Origin: Bacillota bacterium
GTDB taxonomy: Bacteria; Bacillota; Clostridia; Acetivibrionales; DSM-1351
Length of the DNA: 64,000 nt
Reading direction: 5' to 3'
Assembly (NCBI GenBank): GCA_023415305.1
Contig: JAEZKZ010000039.1
Location: forward strand, 1 to 64,000
In this document: positions 34,906 through 44,101 of the stretch, piece after piece
How the letters are laid out: each line of letters begins with the position of its first letter
Position numbering within the stretch: the first letter of the stretch is position 1
Program-made: the position numbers and the translations under genes
Notes under the pieces: generated by a model
Seen by the model: only the letters and a program-made list of their open reading frames with translations
Database searches by the model: none
Told to the model about the DNA's origin: nothing

Positions 34906-35301
34906 ATGAGTTATGATTATGTGAGTGAATCAAACTTTATTGTAAGAAAATCCGGTAGGGAAAATGAGAGCTACTATATTGATTATCTAGGTGTTTATAA
35001 GATAGTGAGTATATCGAAGCTGGTTCGTATTGATGCAGTTTTAATTAAAGAAATATATCAGAAATACGACGCAGTTTATTTCAGTGAATTGGATGTTTAC
35101 TATTTTAAAGAGATAGAGAAAGCGAAAAGCGCTATTGCAGATATACTGAAGAACATGAAGTCCGAACAGAAGGGAAGAATAATTCAACTTACCGAGGCAG
35201 AAATAGAGTATATAAGACAGGCGCTGATTAATGAAGGTGTTAATAGCATTAGAGTAAATTCTAAAGTAAAGGATAATATATTTAAAAAGCTTAATGCATA
35301 G
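34906..35301 (+). CDS. Hypothetical small protein
   Basis: 131 residues, soluble, rich in Tyr, Glu and Lys, no signal peptide and no recognised family. Helical C-terminal half (about 65-125). ATG 34906 follows GGGAGGAG by 8 bases, which decides the start over an in-frame upstream TTG. It has its own promoter and no operon partner. Confidence 0.6.
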   Translation: MSYDYVSESNFIVRKSGRENESYYIDYLGVYKIVSISKLVRIDAVLIKEIYQKYDAVYFSELDVYYFKEIEKAKSAIADILKNMKSEQKGRIIQLTEAEIEYIRQALINEGVNSIRVNSKVKDNIFKKLNA

Positions 35302-35406
35302 AAGATATGTTTCAATATGGTCCTTAAACTCCTTGAACAGTAAGCTTGTAGAAATTATTGATAAAAATGTATATGCAAGTTAGAAGTATAAAACTTGCAA
35401 AAATTC

Positions 35407-35435
35407 TTGTAAAAATGAATGTTTTAATGTATTAT
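35407..35435 (+). promoter_or_regulatory. Promoter of the amino-acid ABC transporter
   Basis: TTGTAA (35407-35412), 17 bases, TATTAT (35430-35435). Confidence 0.6.
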
Positions 35436-35440
35436 TATTG

Positions 35441-35457
35441 CATGAATAAATATACAT
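35441..35457 (+). promoter_or_regulatory. Possible ArgR box
   Basis: CATGAATAAATATACAT resembles the Bacillus ARG-box consensus CATGAATAAAAATKCAA, matching its first ten bases. Lying just downstream of the -10 it would act as a repressor site, which would fit an arginine-type transporter. Confidence 0.4.
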
Positions 35458-35482
35458 AATTGAGTAAGGGGTGTAGGGGTTT

Positions 35483-36304
35483 ATGAACAAAATGAAAAGA
35501 AGGTTAATCTGCTTATCTGCGTTGCTTGTAATAGCTTTCGTGGTAACTGCATGTGGTTCTTCCGCAGACAGTAAGGCGGCAGAAGGTGCAAAGGCAGGAC
35601 AACAGATACTTAAGGTCGGAGTAGACGACACATATCCGCCAATGGAATTTAAAGATGAATCAAATACCACTGTCGGATTCGATATTGATGTAGCTACTGA
35701 GGTTGCAAAGAGACTCGATATGAAGGCTGAATTTGTATCAAACGACTGGGCGGGTATATTTCTTGCCTTGGAAGCAAATAAGTTTGATGTTATTGTTTCA
35801 TCAGTAAGCCGTAATGAGGAAAGAATGGCTAAATATGCCATGACAACTCCGTATATTGCAAATGCGCAGGTTATCGTTGTACCTGCTGCTGATACAACAA
35901 TAAAGGAACCAAAAGATCTCGCGGGAAAAAATGTTGGCGTACAGATCGGTACTACTGCTGATGAATCCTGTGGCGAATACCTTAAAACTACAAAGTTTAC
36001 ACTTAAGCAATATGACCAGGTAATTCAGCCGTTCTCAGATATGAAGGCTGACAGACTTGACGCAATAGTAGTTGACGAAGTTGTTGCAAGATACTACGTA
36101 AAGAAAGACCCAAAAAGCTATAAGGTATCAAGTGCAAGATTGACAAATGAGCCAATAGGAATCTGTTTTGCCAAAAATAATACAGAGCTGAGAGATAAGG
36201 CTCAAAAAGCCTTGGAAGAAATGTTTGCAGACGGAACAATGAAGAAATTATCCGAAAAATGGTTTGATGAAGATCTTACCGGGAACGTAAAGGATATTAA
36301 GTAA
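35483..36304 (+). CDS. Polar amino-acid ABC transporter, substrate-binding lipoprotein
   Basis: 273 residues. Lipoprotein signal with VTAC lipobox (Cys24), then a SBP_bac_3 domain: LKVGVDDTYPPMEFKDE, GFDIDVATEVAKRL, DVIVSSVSRNEERM, GKNVGVQIGTTADE and the hinge region with VVDEVVARYYV. It captures a polar amino acid outside the cell for the permease and ATPase encoded next. Specificity is not readable from sequence; a possible ArgR box hints at arginine or a relative. Confidence 0.92.
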   Translation: MNKMKRRLICLSALLVIAFVVTACGSSADSKAAEGAKAGQQILKVGVDDTYPPMEFKDESNTTVGFDIDVATEVAKRLDMKAEFVSNDWAGIFLALEANKFDVIVSSVSRNEERMAKYAMTTPYIANAQVIVVPAADTTIKEPKDLAGKNVGVQIGTTADESCGEYLKTTKFTLKQYDQVIQPFSDMKADRLDAIVVDEVVARYYVKKDPKSYKVSSARLTNEPIGICFAKNNTELRDKAQKALEEMFADGTMKKLSEKWFDEDLTGNVKDIK

Positions 36305-36408
36305 TAAAGCGTTTAAAGTATTTGATATAGACAAGAGAATTAAATAAATTCTCTTGTCTATATTTAAAAATAGAAAGATAAAAAAGGTATAATAGGGAGT
36401 TGTTAAAA

Positions 36409-37059
36409 TTGGATTTTATATTAAGTAAAATGCCTCAATTACTGGAAGGAAGTGTTGTAACACTTCAATTGACAGTTGTGGCAGTAATATTCGGTATGAT
36501 ACTTGGCCTCTTTTTAGCACTTGGAAGGCTGTCAAAGAATGTTTTTATTGATAAACTTTGCTGGTTCTATATTTGGCTTTTCAGAGGAACTCCTCTAATA
36601 ATGCAGATATTCTTCTTTTACTATGGTTTGCCTCTTATTTTTGGTCAAGCTATGTCTTTTAGTGCAATGACTAATGCCTACATAGCACTTGCTCTCAATT
36701 CGGGAGCGTACCTGGCCGAAATAATAAGAGCTGCGATACAGTCAATAGACAAAGGTCAAATGGAAGCGGCAAAGGCTTTGGGAATGAGCTATGGACAAGC
36801 TATGAGAAGGGTTATTGTTCCTCAATCCTACAGAAGACTTATTCCTCCGGTGGGAAACGAAGTGATAGCCTTGCTTAAAGACTCTGCCTTAGTCTCAACT
36901 ATTGGAATGGCAGAGTTGCTAAGAAATACTTCTCAGATAGTCAATGCAACAGGAAATGCCTTGATTTATTTACCATCAGCTGCGCTGTATTTATTAATGA
37001 CATCTTTATTTACCTTTGTTTTTGAAAAACTAGAAAAGAAATATTCAGTATACGAATAG
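36409..37059 (+). CDS. Polar amino-acid ABC transporter, permease
   Basis: 216-residue HisM/GlnP-type permease with about five membrane helices and the cytoplasmic EAA loop EAAKALGMSYGQAMRRVIVPQ that docks the ATPase. The start is probably TTG 36409, nine bases after GGGAG; the TTG at 36400 abuts the ribosome site. About 100 bases separate it from the binding-protein gene. Confidence 0.92.
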   Translation: MDFILSKMPQLLEGSVVTLQLTVVAVIFGMILGLFLALGRLSKNVFIDKLCWFYIWLFRGTPLIMQIFFFYYGLPLIFGQAMSFSAMTNAYIALALNSGAYLAEIIRAAIQSIDKGQMEAAKALGMSYGQAMRRVIVPQSYRRLIPPVGNEVIALLKDSALVSTIGMAELLRNTSQIVNATGNALIYLPSAALYLLMTSLFTFVFEKLEKKYSVYE

Positions 37060-37072
37060 GGAGAGAGACGGC

Positions 37073-37834
37073 ATGGGAAGAATGATAAAAGTTGAAAATG
37101 TATATAAGTCGTTTGGAACCCTTGAGGTGCTAAAAAATATAAATCTTGAGGTTCAGCAGGGAGAGGTGCTTTGTATAATTGGTCCCAGTGGCTCAGGAAA
37201 GAGCACCCTGCTCAGATGTCTTAACCATCTTGAGGTAATTACAAGCGGGAAAATAATGATTGAAGATGAACTCCTTGCAGAGAAAATAGATGGTAAAAGC
37301 CAATTTAAAATTACGCATAAGAAGATTTCGGAGATATGTACAGAATTGGGGATGGTATTCCAGCGATTTAACCTGTTTCCACATATGACCGTTATACAAA
37401 ATATTATTGAGGCACCGGTTCTGGTTAAGAAAATACCTAAAGCCCAAGCTGTAAGCTATGGGATGGAATTATTGAAAATGGTAGGCCTTGAGGATAAAAA
37501 GGATGAATATCCTGCACGTCTTTCTGGCGGTCAGCAGCAAAGGGTTGCTATTGCAAGAGCGCTTGCAATGAAACCTAAAATAATGCTTTTTGATGAGCCA
37601 ACATCAGCTCTTGACCCCGAACTCGTTGGTGAAGTTCTCGAGGTTATGAAAAAGCTGGCGAGAGATGGTATGACAATGGTGGTTGTTACTCATGAAATGG
37701 GCTTTGCCAAAGAAGTAGGATCTAGAGTAATATTTATGGACAAAGGTGAAATCAGTGAAGAGGGTTCCCACGAGGAGATATTTACAAACCCTAAAAACGA
37801 GAGAACCAGAGCCTTTCTGCAAAAAGTGCTGTAG
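37073..37834 (+). CDS. Polar amino-acid ABC transporter, ATPase
   Basis: 253-residue GlnQ/HisP-type ATPase. Walker A GPSGSGKST, Q loop QRFNLFPHMT, signature LSGGQQQR, Walker B IMLFDEP with catalytic Glu, and switch His in VVTHEMGFA are all intact. Small insert around residues 70-85 (GKSQFKITHKK). It drives import together with the two preceding gene products; a terminator follows. Confidence 0.95.
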   Translation: MGRMIKVENVYKSFGTLEVLKNINLEVQQGEVLCIIGPSGSGKSTLLRCLNHLEVITSGKIMIEDELLAEKIDGKSQFKITHKKISEICTELGMVFQRFNLFPHMTVIQNIIEAPVLVKKIPKAQAVSYGMELLKMVGLEDKKDEYPARLSGGQQQRVAIARALAMKPKIMLFDEPTSALDPELVGEVLEVMKKLARDGMTMVVVTHEMGFAKEVGSRVIFMDKGEISEEGSHEEIFTNPKNERTRAFLQKVL

Positions 37835-37900
37835 TCTGATTATTACACGGGGAAAAGGTATTTAAGTTGTATTGAAATAATTTAAATGTTTATATACAAT

Positions 37901-37934
37901 AAAAAAACATATATTAGATATATATGTTTTTTTA
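37901..37934 (+). terminator. Terminator of the ABC transporter operon
   Basis: An A-run, ACATATAT (37907-37914), loop TAGAT, ATATATGT (37920-37927) and a T-run (37927-37933). AT-rich but well formed. Confidence 0.7.
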
Positions 37935-37995
37935 TTTCAATGAAAGTATGAATGAATTAATGCGCGTGGCCTGAATTTCCTTAATACATTAAACC

Positions 37996-38008
37996 GAATA
38001 AATATTCA
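37996..38008. promoter_or_regulatory. Palindrome resembling an ArgR half-pair
   Basis: GAATAAATATTCA fits the core GAATWWWWATTCA of ArgR operators fully. It stands about 150 bases before the YitT gene. Regulation by ArgR is only suggested. Confidence 0.35.
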
Positions 38009-38027
38009 GTTTAAAGAAAAAGGCCCA

Positions 38028-38080
38028 GTGTGACAGGTTGCTGTCACACATATGCAAGCAAAAGTGGCTCTGCCACCTTT
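38028..38080 (+). other. Two tandem hairpins upstream of the YitT gene
   Basis: GTGTGACAG-GTTG-CTGTCACAC (38028-38049) is a perfect 9-bp hairpin; a second stem AAAGTGGC/GCCACCTTT (38061-38080) follows with one mismatch. They fill the 320-base gap together with the terminator and palindrome. Confidence 0.5.
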
Positions 38081-38154
38081 GTTATTGTAAAATTTTAGAG
38101 ATAGTCAAGGTAACAGGCAATAAATTTTATTGATATCGGAAACGTGGAGGGCAA

Positions 38155-39060
38155 ATGTCACTTAAAAAGGTAGCAGCGTTTATTAAAGTATATTTTCTTA
38201 TTACATTTGGTGCAGCTATTACTGCACTTGCAATAAACATATTTCTTGTACCTTACAAAATTGCACCCGGCGGTCTTAGTGGTCTGGCAACAGTAATTTT
38301 TTATCTTAGCGGCGGCAGATTCCCGGTGGGAACCGTGATGCTGATTATTAATATTCCTCTTTTTATTATGGGCTATAAATTTATCGGCAGACATTTCTTT
38401 ATAAGAACCTTATATGGGACAATTATGCTATCTGTAATTATTGACCTGACCGAATCCTATTCTGCTGTTTTAGCAAAAAAAATACTGGTAAATGGTGGTG
38501 GCACATCAGCACCGGATATTCTGCTTTACAGTATTATCGGCGGTTTTGTAAGCGGTATAGGCCTTGGGATAGTATTAAAAATGGAAGCTACAACCGGTGG
38601 AACTGAATTAGCTGCAAAACTTTTAAATAAACCTATTAAAAATCTGACAATTGGCCAGATTCTTCTTGCCATTGATGCATTAATCATTGTTTTCGCAATC
38701 ATTGCCTTTAATAGTGTCCTTATTGGTTTGTACTCACTGGTAAGTCTTTTTATAACCACAAAGGTTATTGATGCTATGGTAGAGGGGGTTGACTATGCAA
38801 GAGCCGTACTAATAATCTCTGAGCATCAGGAAGAAATAGCAAAGAGAATTATTATTGAAATGGATAGAGGTGTTACAGAATTAAAAGGAAGAGGAGTATA
38901 CTCGGGTAAGGATAAAAATGTCCTTTTATGTGTCCTCTCAAGAAATGAGATTCAACACTTGAAGGAGATTGTACACGCTTTGGATTCAGACGCTTTTATG
39001 ATCCTGGCAGACGTAAGAGAGGTTTTAGGCGAGGGCTTTAACGGAGTTCCAAAAAAGTAG
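38155..39060 (+). CDS. YitT family membrane protein (DUF161 and DUF2179)
   Basis: 301 residues with five to six hydrophobic helices (about 10-190) including the YitT signature KIAPGGLSGLATVIFYLSGG and GGTELAAKLL, and a soluble C-terminal DUF2179 domain (about 220-295) with GVTELKGRGVYSGKDKNVL and VLSRNE. Function is unknown; members are widespread in Firmicutes and are thought to be transport-related. GGAGG precedes the ATG. Confidence 0.92.
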   Translation: MSLKKVAAFIKVYFLITFGAAITALAINIFLVPYKIAPGGLSGLATVIFYLSGGRFPVGTVMLIINIPLFIMGYKFIGRHFFIRTLYGTIMLSVIIDLTESYSAVLAKKILVNGGGTSAPDILLYSIIGGFVSGIGLGIVLKMEATTGGTELAAKLLNKPIKNLTIGQILLAIDALIIVFAIIAFNSVLIGLYSLVSLFITTKVIDAMVEGVDYARAVLIISEHQEEIAKRIIIEMDRGVTELKGRGVYSGKDKNVLLCVLSRNEIQHLKEIVHALDSDAFMILADVREVLGEGFNGVPKK

Positions 39061-39245
39061 CTATAGCTAGTATTAATAGTTGATAATAATAGTCTATAAA
39101 AAAACTTGTACTTTTGTGTTTTAATAGAATAAAAGGTGGCATCTATTATATAACCTGTTTCAATATGAAGAGCTGGTTTTACTATCTTACAGTGAAAATA
39201 GCTATATGTTGAAAAATTATATATAAAACGGAGGATGCTAATGCT

Positions 39246-40934
39246 ATGAAATTAAAAATTGGAGTAAAAATATTTATTAGCTTTTTTGTTATAACCTCTC
39301 TAATTATTTTGGTAAGCGTTATCGGGCTGATTGGAATGTATTCAGTAAACAGCTCATATGGAGTAATTGTTAATGAAAATATCCCTGTAGAAATTCTTGT
39401 AAAGGAAGTTAGATCTATAAATCTGGAACAGGTTGCTACTGTAAGAGGTTACATGGTATATAGGGAAGAACAATTTACTGAACAATATAATTCTTTATCC
39501 GACCGGCTAAATCTTGTATTTAAGGAAATTGAGGGGAAGGCTAGAACAACCGAGTCCCAAGAATTCCTTAAGGCATTGAAAACCAGCCATGATGAATATG
39601 ATAAAGGAGTTCAGGTTGTATTTGATAAAGTTAGAAATGGAGAGATGGATGAAGCCATTGCTTTAGGTACTACAGTAAAAGAAAATGTAGACGATATAAA
39701 AAGAATAACTGAGGACTGGAGTACATACGTTAAAAATATAGATGCACAAGCTATTGATAAAACCGAAAATAACATAAAAGCAAGAATAAGTATATTACTT
39801 ATTATCGTAATTATTACTGTCTTAGGAGCTGTATTAGTTGGTTATATGCTTACAAGAAATATTGCAAGACCAATAAAAGCATTGACAACAATAGCGGGCA
39901 GAATTTCTGAGGGTGACCTTACTCAGCAGATACCGGAAGTCCGGTCCAAAGATGAAATCCGTGAACTGGGTCATGCCTTCTCAAATATGGTTCTGAATCT
40001 CAGGACACTGATTGTAAATGTTAGCGATGCTTCCCAGGAACTTGTGGCCTCAAGTGAAGAGCTTGCTGCTTCCTCGGGGGAAGTATCCAAGGTTTCGGAA
40101 CAGATTGCAATAACTGTATCGGAGTTGGCGAGAGGAGCATCAGAGCAGGCTGTATCCTCTGAAAAAGGCAATGCAAAAATCCTGGATACAGTTGAAGGAC
40201 TAGCCCGTATAGCTGAAGAAATGTCCGCCTCTGAAAAGATTATGCAACAGGCGAAGGAAGTAGTAAAAAACGGTGAAGAATCTGTAAGGTATCAGGAACA
40301 AAAAGTAAAAGAAAATAATGAAACATCACTGGAGGTTGCGGATGCAATATCTGAATTATCGGACAAATCTCAGGAAATAGGAAAAATTTTGGAGGTAATT
40401 CGAAGTATTTCCGACCAAACAAACCTGCTGGCATTAAATGCTGCCATAGAAGCTGCAAGAGCAGGAGAGGCCGGAAAGGGTTTCTCGGTTGTGGCAGATG
40501 AAATCCGTAAACTTGCTGAGCAGTCGAGCCTCTCTGTAAAGCAGATTGATACAATTATCAGGGAGGTACAGTCGGGAGTTAATTCTGCGGTTGTAAAAAT
40601 GGACAAGTCAAAGGCTGTCGCAATTGAACAATCGGCATCTCTGGTAAGTACAGTTGCCGCATTTGATAACATCGCCGAAGTTGTTGAGAATATTAACAGT
40701 AAAATTCTTATGGTTGCTGGAAGGGCCCAAGACCTGAGTAGAAATGCCGTACAGGCTGGAGATGAGATCACCGGGATAGCCAGCGTAGCCCAGCAGACTG
40801 CTGCAAGTACCCAGGAGGTTGCAGCAGCAACAGAGGAGCAATCATCTACGGTACATCAGATTACTGAGGCTGCGGAAGGTTTAACACAATTGGCTTTACA
40901 GCTTCAGGACGGCATCAGGAAATTTAATGTTTAA
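39246..40934 (+). CDS. Methyl-accepting chemotaxis protein (4HB sensor)
   Basis: 562 residues: transmembrane helix about 8-30, an extracytoplasmic four-helix-bundle ligand domain (about 35-185), second helix 187-207, HAMP (about 208-262) and the long cytoplasmic signalling coiled coil with hairpin tip LLALNAAIEAARAGEAGKGF and VVADEIRKLAEQSS. Methylation-type Glu/Gln pairs occur on both arms. Ligand unknown. It is a single gene between the YitT gene and the sensor-kinase operon, with a following terminator. Confidence 0.95.
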   Translation: MKLKIGVKIFISFFVITSLIILVSVIGLIGMYSVNSSYGVIVNENIPVEILVKEVRSINLEQVATVRGYMVYREEQFTEQYNSLSDRLNLVFKEIEGKARTTESQEFLKALKTSHDEYDKGVQVVFDKVRNGEMDEAIALGTTVKENVDDIKRITEDWSTYVKNIDAQAIDKTENNIKARISILLIIVIITVLGAVLVGYMLTRNIARPIKALTTIAGRISEGDLTQQIPEVRSKDEIRELGHAFSNMVLNLRTLIVNVSDASQELVASSEELAASSGEVSKVSEQIAITVSELARGASEQAVSSEKGNAKILDTVEGLARIAEEMSASEKIMQQAKEVVKNGEESVRYQEQKVKENNETSLEVADAISELSDKSQEIGKILEVIRSISDQTNLLALNAAIEAARAGEAGKGFSVVADEIRKLAEQSSLSVKQIDTIIREVQSGVNSAVVKMDKSKAVAIEQSASLVSTVAAFDNIAEVVENINSKILMVAGRAQDLSRNAVQAGDEITGIASVAQQTAASTQEVAAATEEQSSTVHQITEAAEGLTQLALQLQDGIRKFNV

Positions 40935-40974
40935 TCACCTGGAAACATAGACTTCAAATAAGACATTATAAAAC

Positions 40975-41006
40975 GTGATGCCCATTGTGGGGCGTCACTT
41001 TTTTTG
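40975..41006 (+). terminator. Terminator after the MCP gene
   Basis: GTGATGCCC (40975-40983) pairs with GGGCGTCAC (40990-40998, one G-U pair), followed by seven T. Confidence 0.85.
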
Positions 41007-41511
41007 CAAATCGGTTATCAATAGCAACTGTTGCTGTAAGATATCCTGTGACAGCCAATCCCTTCCTGACCTTCGTAACCCGCCTGGTTATAAGTACTCA
41101 GGTAATTTATCAGCAGCTGCATTTCGCAGACATGACCAAGATTCTGAATACCATCGGTGTCGCCATATTTTGCCTTATGCAGATATTCATCAGTTAATAC
41201 AATATCTATTGTCACATGCACAATCCATTGGCACATGCACTTTACTTATAGATTGATTACATAATATAATTATTTGTAATTTGTAAAATTGTACAAAAAA
41301 TTGTTTGGTGATCTATAAAAACGGGCATAAATTAATAAAACAATATTATAAATTTGACATATTATCCTATAAAATGAAGAAATGTAATGTTGAGTTGTCC
41401 TAAAGTGCTGTGACATCCTGAAATACGCTAAAGGTATCGGAAAATATCTGCTTGTTGAAATAAATTAATAAAAGTTATCCTACTGCCGAAAACATATCTA
41501 TTAAACCTACG
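41007..41511. other. Intergenic stretch with a possible decayed gene
   Basis: The first half (to about 41240) is less AT-rich than usual intergenic DNA and holds a minus-strand open frame of 72 codons (41236 to 41018) that resembles no family I know and lacks a ribosome site. The second half is AT-rich with nothing clear apart from the promoter at its end. Confidence 0.35.
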
Positions 41512-41520
41512 TGCTATAAT
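41512..41520 (+). promoter_or_regulatory. Extended -10 promoter of the sensor-kinase operon
   Basis: TGC-TATAAT (TATAAT at 41515-41520) with no recognisable -35, about 33 bases before the start codon. Confidence 0.5.
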
Positions 41521-41552
41521 AGTAAAATGTGCCTGGAGGAGGGAGTTTAGAT

Positions 41553-43955
41553 TTGAGATTTAGGAAAAGCAGCATTCAGAATAATTTTTCAGTTTATATA
41601 ATATTTTTTGTTTTGACATTTACACTAATATTTATATCTGAATTTAGTACAAATGCAATGCCGACTGACAGAAAAAGTGTATTGATAATAAATTCTTATT
41701 CTGAAGGTCTGTCATGGACTGAGAAGGAAAATGACGGTATATTGGAAAAACTGAAGGATGCTGGAGAACTCCTTGACATTTCTGTAGAGTTTATGGATTG
41801 GAAGGTTTATCCTGATAATACCAACCTCAAATATTTAAGTGATTATATGAGATATAAATATTTAAAAAAGCATATTGATATAGTTATAACCACTGATGAC
41901 GCGGCGTTGAAATTTGCTTTAGAGCACAGAAAGGAACTTTTCGACAATGCACCGGTCATTTTTTGCGGTGTAAATGCTCAAGGTGTTGAAACCTTAACTG
42001 CCAATGAAAGAGAAGTCGCAGGTATTATTGAAGAAGTAGATGCTGAAGGTACAATTCGGCAAGCTTTTAAAATTAACCCTGATTTGCGGGAGATATATGT
42101 AATTTTTGACAATTCTGAAAGCGGAATTTCAACCTGGGAACTTACAAAAAAATCTGCTGTGAAGGTATCTTCTAATATTAACCTGATACCTCTGAATAAA
42201 GGAAGTTACAAAGAGATCCTTGCGAGGGTAGAACAAGCGGGCAAAGACAGTATAATACTTATTACTACCTATCATAATGATGAAGAGGGAAACATCTTAG
42301 GCTTTGAGAATTTTACAAAACTTATCAGCGAAGTCAGTAAGGTTCCGGTATATCATTTGTATGAGTTCGGACTTGGCCATGGCGCAGTTGGCGGAAGCAT
42401 GCTAAGTGGAAGTGTTCAGGGAAAATTGGCCGGAGAGTTGGCTTTAAAGGTATTAAAAGGGGAGGACCTTTCCCGGATATCTCTTAATAATACAAGTGCC
42501 GCTCGTTATATGTTTGACTATAAAGTCCTAAAGCAGTTTAATATCAGCACTGACCAGCTACCGGATGACAGTATACTTATCAATGAACCTCCTTCAGTTT
42601 TTAAGGAGTATAAAAATGTTATTATTTCTGCTTCAATATTACTAGTATTATTGGTTGTATTTATATTTATTCTGTTGGTTTATATTAATAGAATAAACAA
42701 GATAAAACAGGAACTGGCAAAAAGCCATGCCGAGTTATCAAAGATTTATGATGACCTTACAGCTTCAGACAAGGAGCTAAAACGTCAATATGATGAACTA
42801 TCCGTGGTTAAAGAAGACCTTAGTTCCAGCGAAGCTCGCTACAGGCAGCTGTATGAAAAAATGCTTAACGGTTATTTTGTTTTTGAACCTGTAATAGATG
42901 AAGAATGTAAGCTTACGGATTTACGGTTTGTAGAACTAAATCCGAGCTTCGGCTATCAGACCAAAAGAAACATTTCTGATTTGCCCGGAAAAACCTGGAG
43001 TGAGGTATTCGGTAATATAAATATTGATCAGCATATTTTCCAAAGAGTATTGTACTCAGGGGAAACAGAACAGTTTGAAACCTATTATGCCGGTATCAAT
43101 ACATATTATCTAGTTAATGCATTTAAAATCAGCAGCAATCAGGTGGGTGTGGTATTTGAGAACATTACAAACTATAAACTTGCAATAAAAGAAATTCTTA
43201 AACTAAATGAGGAGTTGGAGGAAAGGGTTATGGACAGAACTCGTGAATTGCAGTCTGCCGTAAGTCACCTTGAGTCTTTCACCCATACTGTATCCCATGA
43301 CCTAAAATCACCACTGCGGGCGGTGGAAAGCTATATAAAAATTATACTGGAGGACTACGGGAAGCATTTAAACATTGAGGTGCAGGAAATGTTATCCTGT
43401 GTGAAAAACATATCCACAGGTATGATAGAACTGGTGAATAAATTGCTTCTCTTCTCAACGACATCGAGGTCTGAGCTAAAAATAGAAGAAATAAATATTG
43501 AAGATAAGTTTAACGACTGCTTCAGTGAACTGAAAGTTGCGTATCCTGATCGAAGCATCGAGCTTGTAATCGAAACAGGACTGCCTTTAGTTATGGCAGA
43601 TAGAATTCTGTTAAGGCAGGTTATACACAATATACTTTCAAATTCCTTCAAGTTCACAAAGGAACGGAAACGGGCGCGAATCAAAGTGGGAAGTACTCTT
43701 ACTGAAAACGAGTATGTGTTTTATGTAAAGGATAACGGAATAGGGTTTGATATGAAATATTCAGGCAAACTTTTTGGGATATTTCAAAGGCTTCATACCA
43801 GTGAAGAATTTGAAGGTTCCGGGATCGGCCTTGTTACCATAAAAAGTATTATTGAAAAACATGGAGGAAGAACATGGATTGAGGGGGAAACTGGAGTCGG
43901 AACCACAATATATTTTACTATTCCATACCGGATGAGCCCTATACAGCAACTATAA
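41553..43955 (+). CDS. Sensor histidine kinase with periplasmic-binding-type sensor domain
   Basis: 800 residues. A transmembrane helix near the N-terminus, an extracytoplasmic ABC-substrate-binding-like domain (COG2984 type, about 40-335, starting SVLIINSYSEGLSWT), a second helix (about 350-372), a coiled coil, a PAS domain (about 430-540), a HisKA domain with the phosphoacceptor in TVSHDLKSPLR, and an HATPase domain with NILSNSFKFT, DNGIGF and GSGIGLVT. It probably phosphorylates the AraC-type regulator that follows. TTG 41553 is ten bases after GGAGGAGG; a GTG at 41529 overlaps nothing useful upstream. Confidence 0.9.
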   Translation: MRFRKSSIQNNFSVYIIFFVLTFTLIFISEFSTNAMPTDRKSVLIINSYSEGLSWTEKENDGILEKLKDAGELLDISVEFMDWKVYPDNTNLKYLSDYMRYKYLKKHIDIVITTDDAALKFALEHRKELFDNAPVIFCGVNAQGVETLTANEREVAGIIEEVDAEGTIRQAFKINPDLREIYVIFDNSESGISTWELTKKSAVKVSSNINLIPLNKGSYKEILARVEQAGKDSIILITTYHNDEEGNILGFENFTKLISEVSKVPVYHLYEFGLGHGAVGGSMLSGSVQGKLAGELALKVLKGEDLSRISLNNTSAARYMFDYKVLKQFNISTDQLPDDSILINEPPSVFKEYKNVIISASILLVLLVVFIFILLVYINRINKIKQELAKSHAELSKIYDDLTASDKELKRQYDELSVVKEDLSSSEARYRQLYEKMLNGYFVFEPVIDEECKLTDLRFVELNPSFGYQTKRNISDLPGKTWSEVFGNINIDQHIFQRVLYSGETEQFETYYAGINTYYLVNAFKISSNQVGVVFENITNYKLAIKEILKLNEELEERVMDRTRELQSAVSHLESFTHTVSHDLKSPLRAVESYIKIILEDYGKHLNIEVQEMLSCVKNISTGMIELVNKLLLFSTTSRSELKIEEINIEDKFNDCFSELKVAYPDRSIELVIETGLPLVMADRILLRQVIHNILSNSFKFTKERKRARIKVGSTLTENEYVFYVKDNGIGFDMKYSGKLFGIFQRLHTSEEFEGSGIGLVTIKSIIEKHGGRTWIEGETGVGTTIYFTIPYRMSPIQQL

Positions 43956-43994
43956 TGGAAACCGCTTGTAGTAAAAAATTGGCTAAAAGCTTTA

Positions 43995-44101
43995 AAAGCG
44001 CACATGGCCAATTAACCTCCTTTATTCGCCTCACAGCGGATTTCGAGGAAATAGTTTTATATACATTTTGTTGCCGCTATCAGGCTCATGGAGGTTAATA
44101 T
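43995..44101 (+). promoter_or_regulatory. Structured 5' leader, copy 2 of a two-copy element
   Basis: The block 43995-44030 (36 bases) and the block 44083-44101 (19 bases) are identical to the nudC leader. ATTAACCTCC (44011-44020) is fully complementary to the Shine-Dalgarno GGAGGTTAAT (44090-44099). Inside, GCCT/AGGC (44028-44031 with 44082-44085) and AGCGG/CCGCT (44035-44039 with 44074-44078) pair; the second helix has different bases from the nudC copy but is preserved. The start codon of the regulator follows at once. Confidence 0.7.

Noticed and set aside
39061..39245. c-di-GMP riboswitch ahead of the MCP gene
   Set aside because: The gap lacks the GEMM core motifs; only AT-rich sequence and a ribosome site are seen.
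41018..41236. 72-codon minus-strand frame after the 39 kb MCP gene
   Set aside because: It has no ribosome site, no recognisable family and the other frames of the region are similarly open; kept only as a possible decayed gene.
43793..44011. 72-codon minus-strand frame starting in the shared leader
   Set aside because: It runs antisense through the kinase gene with no family resemblance; the start signal is better explained by the symmetrical leader.
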